DNA from: CAVTYH01 sp963738835
Lineage (GTDB): Bacteria; Planctomycetota; Planctomycetia; Pirellulales; JADZDJ01
Assembly (NCBI GenBank): GCA_963738835.1
Contig: CAVTYH010000007.1
Coordinates: 194,881 to 258,880, forward strand
Direction of reading: 5' to 3'
Length of the DNA stretch: 64,000 bases
This document shows positions 52,963 to 61,520 of this stretch, piece after piece. A model generated the notes under the pieces. That model was not told the origin of the DNA. It made no database searches and worked only from the letters and a program-made list of their open reading frames with translations. The translations under genes were made by a program, and so were the position numbers. Positions within the stretch are counted from its first letter, which is position 1. The number at the start of each line of letters is the position of its first letter.

Positions 52963-54176
52963 TTGATTTTGAAGAATTGGATTTGGAAGCCCTCACTCCC
53001 GAACAAGCAGTTGCCATACTGCTGGATGAGGCCCTTGAAATGAACGCCAGCGATGTGTTTCTTTCCGCCGCGGAAGAGCATACCGAAATTCAAGTGCGTC
53101 ATTTGGGCGCCGTTCGCACGCTTGGTCGCCTGAGTTCTACGTTCGCCCGACGCTGCGTGACGCATATCAAGGCGCTGGCCGGAATTCCCCTACAGAACCG
53201 GCGCCGGCCGGCCGAAGGCCGCTGGATGCGAATCAGTGATGCTGGCCAAAAGACCGATCTGCGGCTGAGCACCATGCCGACGCTGCACGGCGAAGATTTC
53301 TCGCTGCGGCTCCTGCGGCGAGATTCGTCGCTGCGCAGCTTGGATGGCCTGGGCATGACGCGCCGGCAACTGCATGAGGTGCTCGGCATGGTCACCGCAC
53401 CCGCCGGATTGATTTTGGTCACCGGCCCGACATCGGCTGGCAAAACAACCACGTTGTATGCTTGCCTGCAACATCTGAACGACGGCCGGCGGCGAATCAA
53501 TACGATTGAAGACCCCATTGAATACTCGGTGGAAGGCATTCAGCAATCGCAAATTAATCCGGCGGTGAATCTGGATTTCCCCGATCTGCTGCGCAGCGTG
53601 CTGCGGCACTCGCCCGACATCATCATGATCGGCGAAATTCGCGATCCGATAACGGCCCAAACCGCCGTTCGCGCCGCCAACAGCGGCCATTTGGTCTTGG
53701 CCACCCTGCACGCGCCGACTGCCTGCGGAGCAATCCAAAGCATGATCAGCCTGGATGTCCATCCGCATTCATTTTCCAGCAGTTTGCGCGGGGTCATTGC
53801 CCAGCGGTTGGTGCGCACCTTGTGTCCGGATTGTAAAGTTCGCTACGACCTATCCGAATCGCCGCAGACTTTCCACGAATTGACGCCCTGGCTGGCCGAC
53901 GGCGAGGGACAACATTTCTCTGCTTCCACCGGTTGCGCTGCTTGTGCAAACACGGGCTTTCGAGACCGCAGCGGTGTGTTCGAGACGCTTACCGTCACGC
54001 CGAACCTGCGGCATTTGATTGCCCAGGGGCGACCAGCCAAGGAATTGGAACAAGCGGCGCTGGCGGAAGGAATGATGAATTTCCGTCGCGCTGGTTTGCT
54101 CAAGGTGGCCCAAGGCCAGGCCAGTCTGGAAGAAGTGATTCGGGTGGTGCCGGCCGAATATCTCGAGATCGACTAG
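52944..54176 (+). CDS. GspE/PilB-type secretion or pilus assembly ATPase
   Basis: 410 residues, intact. Short N-terminal domain (LTPEQAVAILLDEALEMNAS then DVFLSA, the T2SSE/PilT-like entry motif), Walker A GPTSAGKTTTLYACLQ, Asp box TIEDPIEYSVEGIQQ, Walker B IIMIGEIRDPITAQTA, His box LVLATLHAPTA, and a zinc-binding tetracysteine (LCPDCK...CAACANTGF) as in GspE and PilB. It hexamerises and drives pseudopilus or pilus extension at the inner membrane. Shorter than full PilB (lacks the large N1 domain). Could serve the DUF1559 pseudopilins and the PilM-like protein elsewhere in the window. Confidence 0.88.
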   Translation: MHTANLIDFEELDLEALTPEQAVAILLDEALEMNASDVFLSAAEEHTEIQVRHLGAVRTLGRLSSTFARRCVTHIKALAGIPLQNRRRPAEGRWMRISDAGQKTDLRLSTMPTLHGEDFSLRLLRRDSSLRSLDGLGMTRRQLHEVLGMVTAPAGLILVTGPTSAGKTTTLYACLQHLNDGRRRINTIEDPIEYSVEGIQQSQINPAVNLDFPDLLRSVLRHSPDIIMIGEIRDPITAQTAVRAANSGHLVLATLHAPTACGAIQSMISLDVHPHSFSSSLRGVIAQRLVRTLCPDCKVRYDLSESPQTFHELTPWLADGEGQHFSASTGCAACANTGFRDRSGVFETLTVTPNLRHLIAQGRPAKELEQAALAEGMMNFRRAGLLKVAQGQASLEEVIRVVPAEYLEID

Positions 54177-54479
54177 TGCGTCAGGCGCTCGCATGAACTG
54201 GCGATTCCACCGAATCCGCCCTGCCACTTAAAACGCTATCAATCGCTGGCATCCTTGCCGTGCGCTGCGAGCGTTTTTCTTTTTCGCAACTGAAAAAGTT
54301 TTGATCCTCGGCGCGTAACAGCCGCCGCATCTCTGCCTCTACCCAGAAGACCCCCGCGGTGGCGGAAATTTTACGCCGCCCGGTCCACAGGGGTTAGGAG
54401 CGGTTGCGTTGACCGTTCCAAGAACGAATCACGGTCTGCTGCTGGCAGGCCAAAATACTTTACCACGATGGGTATCAGG

Positions 54480-57371
54480 ATGAAAACGACGCTCTCTACG
54501 ATTTGTCTGCTGCTGGGCCTCGTTCTGCCGCTGCGCACTGCCGAGCTGGTCAAGGTCTCAACGGTTTCGGCGAGCACGGTCTCGCCAATCGCCACCAACG
54601 TCAAAGCAATCAACAAGCCTTGGCCGCATGAAGGCAGTGATTTGCGGCCCGATGCCAAAGTCACCTGGGGCCAGCTCGACAACGGCTTGCGGTACGTCAT
54701 TCTGCCCTCCCAACAAGCGCCCACCAAGGCCAGCTTGCGGCTGTACATGGATGTGGGCTCGCTGATGGAAACCGAAGATCAGCGCGGCATCGCTCACTTC
54801 CTCGAGCACATGGCGTTCAACAGCACCAAACATTTTCCGGCCAGCGAAAAAATCGAATATCTGCAACGCTTGGGCATGAAATTCGGCGCCGACACCAACG
54901 CGTTTACGGCGATGGACGAAACGGTCTATCAGCTCGAACTGCCGCGTGCCAATGAAGAATTGCTCGGCGATGGTTTGAAATTGTTCCGCGACTTTCTCGA
55001 TGGCATGGTGCTCGACGCCAAAGAACTGGAAAAAGAGCGCGCCATTGTGCTTTGCGAAATCTTAAACCGAAACTGCGCGACCGACCGCGCGGCGAATGCC
55101 TGTTGGAATTTTGAATTGCCCGACACGGTGCTGTCGCGGCGCGAGCCGCTGGGCGACGTGGCCAGCGTTCGGGCGCTAAAGCTCCAGCAGTTCGTCGACT
55201 TTTACGAGACGTGGTACACACCCGGGCGGGCCGTCATCGTGGCGGTCGGCGATTTCGACGTCCAGACGGTCGAACGGCTGATTCAAGACAATTTCAAAGA
55301 CGTTCGGGCGCGTCGCAGCGAGCAAGAAAACCCCAGCTTCGGCAAAGTGTCGCCGAGTCGTGGCTTGACCGCCAGGCTCTACACCGATCCGGAACTGGCC
55401 TCAACGACCGTCGAGTTTTGCGCGGTGGCGCCAGATTCTCGGCCTGCCGACACAGTTGCGCAGCGCCGTCAGGAACTGGTGCGCAGTTTGGCCAACGTCA
55501 TGTTCAATCTCCGGCTGCAAAAACTTGCCGCCGCCGAAAACGCTCCGTTTCAATCGGCTGGAATTTCATCCGATCGGGTGTTTCACCTTTTCGAAAACAA
55601 TAGTCTGCTGGCCACTTGCCAACCGCGCCAGTGGCGCAATGCCATTGGTGCCATGGAGCAAGAACTGCGGCGAGCCCTGAAGTACGGCTTCACCAACGCC
55701 GAATTTGCGGAAACAAAAAAGGCGTTGCTCGCGTCGCTGCAGAATATGATCGATCAGGCGAACGATCGACAACCAAACCAGTTGGTCGCCAATATCATCC
55801 AATCATTGACCAATGGAAAGGTGTTCACAAATCCCACGGACATACAGCCGATTTTGAACGAAATGCTGGCCAACATGAAACGGGAAGAGTGCGAGCAAGC
55901 CTTACGCAGCACCTGGGACACGTCCGACCTGCGTATTTGGGTGCAAGGCAATTTGCAGATCCCGGGCGATGCCGCGGCGCAAATCGTCGAGGCCTACCAC
56001 GCCAGTCAGCAAACACCGGTGACCGCACCGGTCGAACAGGTGACTGGTAAGTGGGCTTACACCAATTTCGGACCCGCCGGCACGATTGTCGCACGCCACG
56101 ATCAGCACGATCTGGGCGTGGTCGAAGCAGTGTTCGCCAACAACGTGCGCGTGAATGTGAAGCGTACATCGTTTGAAAAGAGCGCAGTGCAAATGATCAT
56201 TCGTTTCGGCGGCGGCCTGCTGGAAGTGCCGGCCGACAAGTCAGGCTTGCAGCTTTTCGCCAATCAGGCCTTCATCGTCGGCGGACTCGAAGCGCATAGT
56301 TTCGAGGAATTGGCACACATTACTGCCGATAAGCAAGTCGGAGTGAGCTTTTCCGTCGGCGACGATGCGTTCGTCCTCGGCGGCGGCTGCGCGTCCGATG
56401 CGCTGGAAACTCAACTGCAAATCTGCACCGCATATTTAACGGCTCCAGGCTATCGCCCAGAATCGCAAATGAAGTTTCGCGACAGCTTGGAAAGCATGTA
56501 CGCCCAGCTTGACCACACGGCGGAAGGGGCCCTGTCTAACGAGGGCTTTGCCTTCATCCGCTCCGACGATCCAAGGTTTCACCTTGCTTCGCGCGACACC
56601 TTGGCGCAGCTCAAGCTCGACGATCTGCGGAACTTGCTGACCAGGCCGTTGCGGGAAGGCTACCTGGAAGCCACGATCGTGGGCGACATCGATCCCGACC
56701 AGGCGCTAAAGCTGGTGGCGAAAACGCTGGGGGCGTTGCCTCCACGTGCCGCCCAAAAACCGGCCTTCGCTCAAGAGCGCCAGGTTAAGTTTCCCGTCGC
56801 CCCGAAGACGAAAGAAATCCATTTTGCCTCGCAATTGCCCCGGGCCATGACGGTCGTCTGCTGGCCGACTTCGCGAAATCGAGACCTCTCGATCCGACGT
56901 CAAGGAGAAGTATTGGCCCAAATTCTCTCCGACCGCCTGCGGCTGAAAATCCGCGAAGAATTGGGTTCAAGTTATTCGCCGTCGGCGCAGCAAGTTTCCA
57001 GCGATGCCTTCCAAGACTTTGGCTTTATTCTGTCCAGTTTAACGGTGGAACCAAAGCAAGTCGATAAGATCGGTCGGCTGGTGGCGGCCATCGGCGGCGA
57101 ACTCGCGAGTGGTGAAATCAGCGACGACGAATTTCAGCGGGCGATTCAACCCGTTCTGGCGTCGCTGGACGGCGTGGTACGAAACAACGGCTATTGGTTA
57201 GGCACTTTGTGCGACTGCCAAGAGCATCCGGAAACGCTCGACGACGCGCGTCGCCTGGCGACCGACTACAAGTCGATTACCAAGGCCAAACTCCAGACGC
57301 TGGCGAAAGAAATCTTGCCGGCCGAGAAGGCCACCGTCATCAGCGTCATGCCCACCGCGACGAGTGAGTAA
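54480..57371 (+). CDS. M16 family zinc peptidase, double-domain, secreted
   Basis: 963 residues, intact. The ATG at 54480 is preferred because the signal peptide (TTLSTICLLLGLVLPLRTAE) follows directly; 54468 is an alternative. The inverted zinc motif is HFLEH (about residues 106-110) in GIAHFLEHMAFNSTKHFP, with the third ligand in ELEKERAIVLCEI. Two tandem M16 units follow, the second catalytically empty but with the substrate-binding EELGSSYSPSAQQVSSD block. A periplasmic peptidase of the insulinase/pitrilysin group. Long and frame-clean, which makes the many indels in other genes stand out. Confidence 0.9.
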   Translation: MKTTLSTICLLLGLVLPLRTAELVKVSTVSASTVSPIATNVKAINKPWPHEGSDLRPDAKVTWGQLDNGLRYVILPSQQAPTKASLRLYMDVGSLMETEDQRGIAHFLEHMAFNSTKHFPASEKIEYLQRLGMKFGADTNAFTAMDETVYQLELPRANEELLGDGLKLFRDFLDGMVLDAKELEKERAIVLCEILNRNCATDRAANACWNFELPDTVLSRREPLGDVASVRALKLQQFVDFYETWYTPGRAVIVAVGDFDVQTVERLIQDNFKDVRARRSEQENPSFGKVSPSRGLTARLYTDPELASTTVEFCAVAPDSRPADTVAQRRQELVRSLANVMFNLRLQKLAAAENAPFQSAGISSDRVFHLFENNSLLATCQPRQWRNAIGAMEQELRRALKYGFTNAEFAETKKALLASLQNMIDQANDRQPNQLVANIIQSLTNGKVFTNPTDIQPILNEMLANMKREECEQALRSTWDTSDLRIWVQGNLQIPGDAAAQIVEAYHASQQTPVTAPVEQVTGKWAYTNFGPAGTIVARHDQHDLGVVEAVFANNVRVNVKRTSFEKSAVQMIIRFGGGLLEVPADKSGLQLFANQAFIVGGLEAHSFEELAHITADKQVGVSFSVGDDAFVLGGGCASDALETQLQICTAYLTAPGYRPESQMKFRDSLESMYAQLDHTAEGALSNEGFAFIRSDDPRFHLASRDTLAQLKLDDLRNLLTRPLREGYLEATIVGDIDPDQALKLVAKTLGALPPRAAQKPAFAQERQVKFPVAPKTKEIHFASQLPRAMTVVCWPTSRNRDLSIRRQGEVLAQILSDRLRLKIREELGSSYSPSAQQVSSDAFQDFGFILSSLTVEPKQVDKIGRLVAAIGGELASGEISDDEFQRAIQPVLASLDGVVRNNGYWLGTLCDCQEHPETLDDARRLATDYKSITKAKLQTLAKEILPAEKATVISVMPTATSE

Positions 57372-57390
57372 TCCTTCAAATTTACCCGAG

Positions 57391-57443
57391 TGTAGCGGCC
57401 GGGCTCGACCCGGCGCTGATCGCGGGGCAAGCTCGGCCGCTAC
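57391..57443. repeat. TAGCGGCCGGGC-family palindromic repeat
   Basis: Outer arms TGTAGCGGCCGGGCT and AGCTCGGCCGCTACG are near-complementary over about 14 bases, with GACCCGGCGCTGATCGCGGG between. Same family as 26826. It lies just after the peptidase stop and may help end its transcript. Confidence 0.65.
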
Positions 57444-57477
57444 GTATTTTGCAAACCATTAACCGGAGATTCATAAC

Positions 57478-57717
57478 ATGAACGATGTATTCAACAAACC
57501 CCGACCGAAACTCGATTGGCGATTTTCATTCTGCCAGGGCTTAACAATCGTCCTGGGAATATCCGTCGCGCGGCAAGCCGAGAAAGCCTTACAGCCCCGT
57601 GTGGGCGATTGGGGGGCGATTTTGCTGAGCACGATAGTCGCTGGCGCAATCGCTGGAATTATGTCGCTGATGGTGCTTTGCCTATTCAAGCGCCGTAGTG
57701 GCAAGGCGACGGAATGA
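57478..57717 (+). CDS. Small membrane protein
   Basis: 79 residues with hydrophobic stretches at about 20-35 and 45-70 (ILLSTIVAGAIAGIMSLMVL then CLFKRR). GGAGA ribosome-binding site ten bases upstream of the ATG. No family recognised. Confidence 0.55.
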   Translation: MNDVFNKPRPKLDWRFSFCQGLTIVLGISVARQAEKALQPRVGDWGAILLSTIVAGAIAGIMSLMVLCLFKRRSGKATE

Positions 57718-57789
57718 TTCAACCAAAATGGCGCGAAATCGATTGGCTGTTTTCGAGAGATCAACTGGCACGGAGAAGGCCGTCGCTGC

Positions 57790-58026
57790 TCAAGCCGCGC
57801 GCGGCTGGCCGTGCCGGTCGACGTCGCAGCCGCAGTGGGGGCACGTCCAGCCGCCCCACAGCACCTGCGTCCATGTTCGCGCACCTGGCATTTTATCAAC
57901 CAGCGGCTGACCACACTGCGGGCAGGGATTGGCGCGTACCGCGGCGTTCATGCGCATCACGGTCCTGGCCGCGACGATGCCGCCGACAATTCCGCCGACA
58001 ATGATGCCGATAATCCAACCGCTCAT
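57790..58026 (-). CDS. Membrane-anchored zinc-ribbon protein
   Basis: 78 residues. An N-terminal helix (GWIIGIIVGGIVGGIVAA) anchors it, followed by a zinc ribbon (NPCPQCGQPL...WTCPHCGCDVD) with two CxxC pairs. Start ATG at 58026, not the longer upstream frame, because the hydrophobic helix begins there. Function unknown. Confidence 0.6.
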   Translation of the reverse strand: MSGWIIGIIVGGIVGGIVAARTVMRMNAAVRANPCPQCGQPLVDKMPGARTWTQVLWGGWTCPHCGCDVDRHGQPRAA

Positions 58027-58116
58027 CTGAGTGCTTCGTTTCGTTGGCCCACAGTTTAACGCTGCCGCTGTCAAACGTCAAAAAATGCAGGCCCAGTCGT
58101 AGCGGGCCAGTTTGAA

Positions 58117-58189
58117 ATGTAGAGGCGGCTGTCCGCAGCCGCCGGTGCGCTAATTGCCGGGCAACGGCTGGGGACAGCCGTCGCTACAT
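58117..58189. repeat. TGTAG(A/C)GGCGGCTGTCC-family palindromic repeat
   Basis: Ends ATGTAGAGGCGGCTGTCC and GGACAGCCGTCGCTACAT are complementary at 16 of 18 positions; the centre contains a second palindrome (GCAGCCGCCGG...). Related in its ends to the repeats at 26826 and 57391. It lies upstream of the aldolase gene. Confidence 0.65.
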
Positions 58190-58269
58190 CTCGTGCTGAA
58201 TCAAACTGAACCACGACCTTTCGTCCTCGTAGCTTGCTCTTTCGGTTTGCATCTTTTATACCGGAGGAC

Positions 58270-59364
58270 ATGCAACGCGAGCCTCTTGTACCAGCCACCG
58301 GCCGGCGGCAATTCGCCAGCGATAACTATTCGGGCATTTGTCCGGAAGCGTGGGCAGCGCTGGCCGCGGCCAACGAGGGTCACGCCGCTGCGTACGGCAA
58401 CGATAGCTGGACTCAGCAGGCCAGCGATGCCTTGCGCGAGCTGTTCGAGACCGACTGCGAAGTGTTCTTCGTCTTCAACGGCACGGCTGCCAATGCGCTG
58501 GCGCTGGCTTCGCTGTGCCAGTCGTATCACAGCATCATTTGTCATGAATTGGCGCACCTGGAAACCGATGAATGCGGAGCGCCGGAATTCTTTTCCAATG
58601 GCACGAAGGTGCTGGTCGTGCCCGGCGAAAGTGGCAAAGTGCGGCCGCCGGCGGTCGAGCACACGGTGCAGCGGCGCAGCGATATTCACTATCCAAAACC
58701 GCGCGTGGTCAGTGTTTCGCAAGCCACGGAATTAGGCACGGTGTACACCGTCGCAGAGCTGCAGGAATTGGGTCAGCTCTGCCGACGCCTTGGTCTGCGC
58801 CTGCACATGGATGGCGCGCGGGCGGCCAATGCCATTGCCGCGCTCGGCGTGGCGCCCAAGGAAATTACTTGGCGGGCCGGCGTCGATGTACTGTGCTTCG
58901 GCGGCGCCAAAAATGGTTTGCCGCTGGGCGAAGCCGTCGTTTTTTTCCGCCAAGAAGCCGCCGAAGAGTTTGCCTACCGCTGCAAACAGGCGGGGCAACT
59001 GGCCTCGAAAATGCGTTTTCTGGCCGCCCCCTGGGTGGGCCTGCTGAAGAGCGGCGCCTGGCTGCGCAACGCGCAGCAAGCAAATCGCGCCGCCGAAATC
59101 TTGGAGCGCGAATTGCGAACGATCGCCGGCGTGCAGATTTTAGTGCCACGCCAGGCGAACGCAGTTTTCATCCAACTGCCGCCCCCTGTGAGCCAGGCGT
59201 TGCATGCACGGGGCTGGCACTTCTACGAATTCATCGGCCGCGGCGGCGTGCGCCTGATGTGCTCTTGGGACACGACCGAGCAAGACATCCAATCCCTGGC
59301 CGCCGACCTCCGCCAACTGCTGAACCCAGCCGATCCCAAGCCGAAAGTTGCACCGTCGGTTTAG
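58270..59364 (+). CDS. Threonine-aldolase-like PLP enzyme (beta-eliminating lyase family)
   Basis: 364 residues, intact. GGAGG four bases before the ATG. Fold-type I PLP enzyme: FVFNGTAANALALASLCQSY (phosphate-loop region), HMDGARAANAIAAL (Asp contacting the pyridine nitrogen) and CFGGAKNGLPLGEAVVFF (Schiff-base Lys in the AKNG motif) are all present. It probably cleaves low-specificity L-threonine to glycine and acetaldehyde, or a related amino acid. A planctomycete arm of the family; no operon partner. Confidence 0.88.
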   Translation: MQREPLVPATGRRQFASDNYSGICPEAWAALAAANEGHAAAYGNDSWTQQASDALRELFETDCEVFFVFNGTAANALALASLCQSYHSIICHELAHLETDECGAPEFFSNGTKVLVVPGESGKVRPPAVEHTVQRRSDIHYPKPRVVSVSQATELGTVYTVAELQELGQLCRRLGLRLHMDGARAANAIAALGVAPKEITWRAGVDVLCFGGAKNGLPLGEAVVFFRQEAAEEFAYRCKQAGQLASKMRFLAAPWVGLLKSGAWLRNAQQANRAAEILERELRTIAGVQILVPRQANAVFIQLPPPVSQALHARGWHFYEFIGRGGVRLMCSWDTTEQDIQSLAADLRQLLNPADPKPKVAPSV

Positions 59365-59561
59365 TGGGCGGAAGCACAGCCGGTCGAATTATCTAAATTC
59401 GTTGGGTCATCAGTTGAACGCAAGATGAAACAGTCAAAAATAAGAGGCTTGAATAATCTACGAATTAATTTGCAGCCGAAAGTCTCCCCCACTAGAATGG
59501 GGCACCTTCGCCGAAGCACCCCCTTTTACTCGGAGTAGCATTATGACATGCGCAAAAACTA

Positions 59562-60449
59562 ATGGCACCGGTACTTCTGGCAGCATTCGTATGGATCGGT
59601 GGTGCTCTGTCCATTTATGGTGCAGTTCAGACCCAAAACTTTGATACCGATCCCGGATGGACCACCGTGGGAAGTGGTGCGAATGGAAACAATTTCGGAT
59701 ATCAAGCCGCTTCGGCTAATGCTGGTGGATCGGTCGGGGAAGCTGGTGGGACATTCACCCGTGGCACCACCGGACGAATCTATGCCGACACAAATATCGG
59801 TACACTCAGTCTTGATCAACCATTTTCAGCGTCGGGGAAATTTGATTTCACAGGCAGCAATCGCCCCGATTTCGGTCCTTCATTTGTTATTGGGCATTTC
59901 CTAGAAGTTGGCGACCCACTCGCAGGGGATTTCAGCCAAATCGGGATCGGTTTTGGAAATGGAGGTACGAACAATTTGGAATGGACGGTTGTTATCACTG
60001 TGGGCTTTGCAAATGGAAGCTCAATAGCAACGGGTGGCGTATTAACAGCTATTGATCCGAACATCGACCGGACGTGGAGCTATGACTGGAACCCGACAGG
60101 CGGTGTTAATGGAGGAGGATTATTAACAGCTATTTTGAGTGGTCCCGGCGGCGGAACGAAATCTCTTGACCTAACGACTACTCAGAGAGCGACCCTTGCA
60201 CCGGCTTCGGTCAACGCATTCGGATTGAGCGTAAGTTATCCGACGTTATCCGACTCGTCCGAATTTGCCAACGTTTTCATCGACGACGTGGCCTACACCG
60301 TAGCTGATTCAAGCGTTGCACCAGAGCCATCCTCAATCGCAGTGTGGTCCCTTTTAAGCTTGGCCCTAATTGTACGTCTTAATGCGACCCTTTGCTCGCG
60401 CAAGAATGCGATAAATCTTCGGACGATTAAGTCTCGCAACGCAATCTAA
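59562..60449 (+). CDS. PEP-CTERM protein (start uncertain)
   Basis: 295 residues from the first in-frame ATG. Signal-like start (LLAAFVWIGGALSIYGAVQT), body FNFDTDPGW-type beta-sandwich (QNFDTDPGWTTVGSGANGNN, PDFGPSFVIGHFLEV), and a weak sorting tail APEPSSIAVWSLLSLALIV then RK. A better ribosome-binding site (GGAG) sits nearer 59530 and ATGs at 59543 and 59548 lie in other frames; a missing base near 59560 would extend the protein by five residues. Confidence 0.65.
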   Translation: MAPVLLAAFVWIGGALSIYGAVQTQNFDTDPGWTTVGSGANGNNFGYQAASANAGGSVGEAGGTFTRGTTGRIYADTNIGTLSLDQPFSASGKFDFTGSNRPDFGPSFVIGHFLEVGDPLAGDFSQIGIGFGNGGTNNLEWTVVITVGFANGSSIATGGVLTAIDPNIDRTWSYDWNPTGGVNGGGLLTAILSGPGGGTKSLDLTTTQRATLAPASVNAFGLSVSYPTLSDSSEFANVFIDDVAYTVADSSVAPEPSSIAVWSLLSLALIVRLNATLCSRKNAINLRTIKSRNAI

Positions 60450-60532
60450 CACTCAGTAAACGCATTTTTCTCGTGCTCTTGCCACTGCCCAGCAGCGCAA
60501 AGAAATAGTCGGTCTGGCCCAAAACGACACTT

Positions 60533-60559
60533 GATATTTGTTTACGCGTACACTATAAT
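60533..60559 (+). promoter_or_regulatory. Promoter candidate TTGATA-N15-TATAAT
   Basis: -35-like TTGATA at 60533-60538 and a consensus -10 at 60554-60559, 15 bases apart. It points into about 900 bases with no coding frame, so it most likely drives a non-coding transcript. Confidence 0.5.
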
Positions 60560-60800
60560 GACTGGCGGAACTCTGGCATTCCCGCCCGAGGGCTGATGCG
60601 GGGGGTCTTGGGTTGCGGACCGGCCCTTTGTTTCCGGTCTAACAAGACGTTTCAACCCCGTGCCAGCGCCGGCTGCCGCTCTTTGACAACTGAGCAATAG
60701 CATTTCCCCGCCTCGGGCCAGCGCCGCCCGAGGTTGGGCCGGACTGCGCGCGGCAAGTCCAGCAATGCACCGCAGAGCGGCTGTGTTGATTTTCAAGAGG
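60560..60800 (+). ncRNA. Possible structured RNA (unrecognised)
   Basis: GC-rich, non-coding stretch directly after the promoter candidate. Predicted pairings: GGCGG/CCGCC (60564-60568 with 60582-60586), GACCGG/CCGGTC (60618-60623 with 60634-60639), and two competing partners around that hairpin, either GTCTT/AAGAC with flanking GGGG/CCCC or GGGTTG/CAACCC. Next an 8-bp helix GCCGCTCT/AGAGCGGC (60675-60682 with 60774-60781) closes a domain holding CCTCGGGC/GCCCGAGG (60711-60718 with 60726-60733) and GGACT/AGTCC. No match to tmRNA, RNase P RNA, SRP RNA or a riboswitch known to me. No clear terminator; the 3' end is uncertain. Confidence 0.4.
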
Positions 60801-61039
60801 GAAGAGGTTGGGTTTGGAGGGTTTGATTCCAGAGGCGGGGTAACTAAGCATGATTTTGCAACTTCCTGCGACTCCTCTGCGTAACTCTGCGCCCTCCGCG
60901 GTGAAGTCTCTGCTTGACTGCCGGTCGTGCGCGGCGGGGTAAAGTGATGACCAAATGTGGGGCGCAAAACACGGGTTTTTACGAGGGTTTTGCGCCGAAC
61001 ACTTTACCCTCGATCCCCGGGGGTTGTGTGTTTAGTTTG

Positions 61040-61230
61040 TTGGGTGGTCGGTGGTCCGTCGTCATTCATCGTCAGGGGGCCGGTTGTCAGTGGCGACAGA
61101 CCACCCAGCATGCTGCCCCCTCACCCCGGCCCTCTCCCACAAGGAGAGAGGGAGAAAGAATGACCACGGACCACTGGACACCGGCCACCGGCAACTGACC
61201 ACGGACCACGGACCACGGACAATTGCCGGG
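61040..61230. repeat. Composite palindromic repeat block
   Basis: Contains a CCCTCACCCCGG-CCCTCTCCC...GAGAGAGGG unit (61116-61153) of the uvrA/murD repeat family, flanked by GGTGGTCC-type units on the left and ACCACGG units on the right that are inverted relative to each other. Non-coding. Confidence 0.6.
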
Positions 61231-61483
61231 TCACAGTCAGGTCGCCATGTTTTTCGAAAACGCCCTGTTTTCCCGGCTCGTTTTCCCAAACATTGTCCCC
61301 TCGATTTTTATTTTTTGCGTGCGGTTGCAGTATAATGATGGCTGCATTCCGGTCTCCCGCGGTCGCGGCTCGCTAACGGCGGCAGACGATGGCCGGGACT
61401 GCGTTGCCCCAACAGTAATATTGTGACAAGTTCCGGTTACCCGCTGTCCTGGCACTGGCCCGTTTTGGTGTTTATGTTTACTG

Positions 61484-61489
61484 TATAAT
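61484..61489 (+). promoter_or_regulatory. -10 box (TATAAT) before the TPR gene
   Basis: Consensus TATAAT followed by G, 31 bases before the ATG. A second TATAATG lies at 61331-61337, further upstream. No good -35 for either. Confidence 0.4.
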
Positions 61490-61520
61490 GTGAAGGCGGC
61501 ACTCAGGGAAACTTCAGCTT

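Noticed and set aside
60603..60658. Certain H-type pseudoknot in the candidate RNA
   Set aside because: The two crossing stems leave no base for the first loop, so a classic pseudoknot is sterically doubtful; they are better read as alternative pairings.
60542..60967. Reverse-strand open frame of about 140 codons over the structured region
   Set aside because: Composition is repeat-like and Arg/Pro-rich without a domain, and it is antisense to the promoter and RNA structure.
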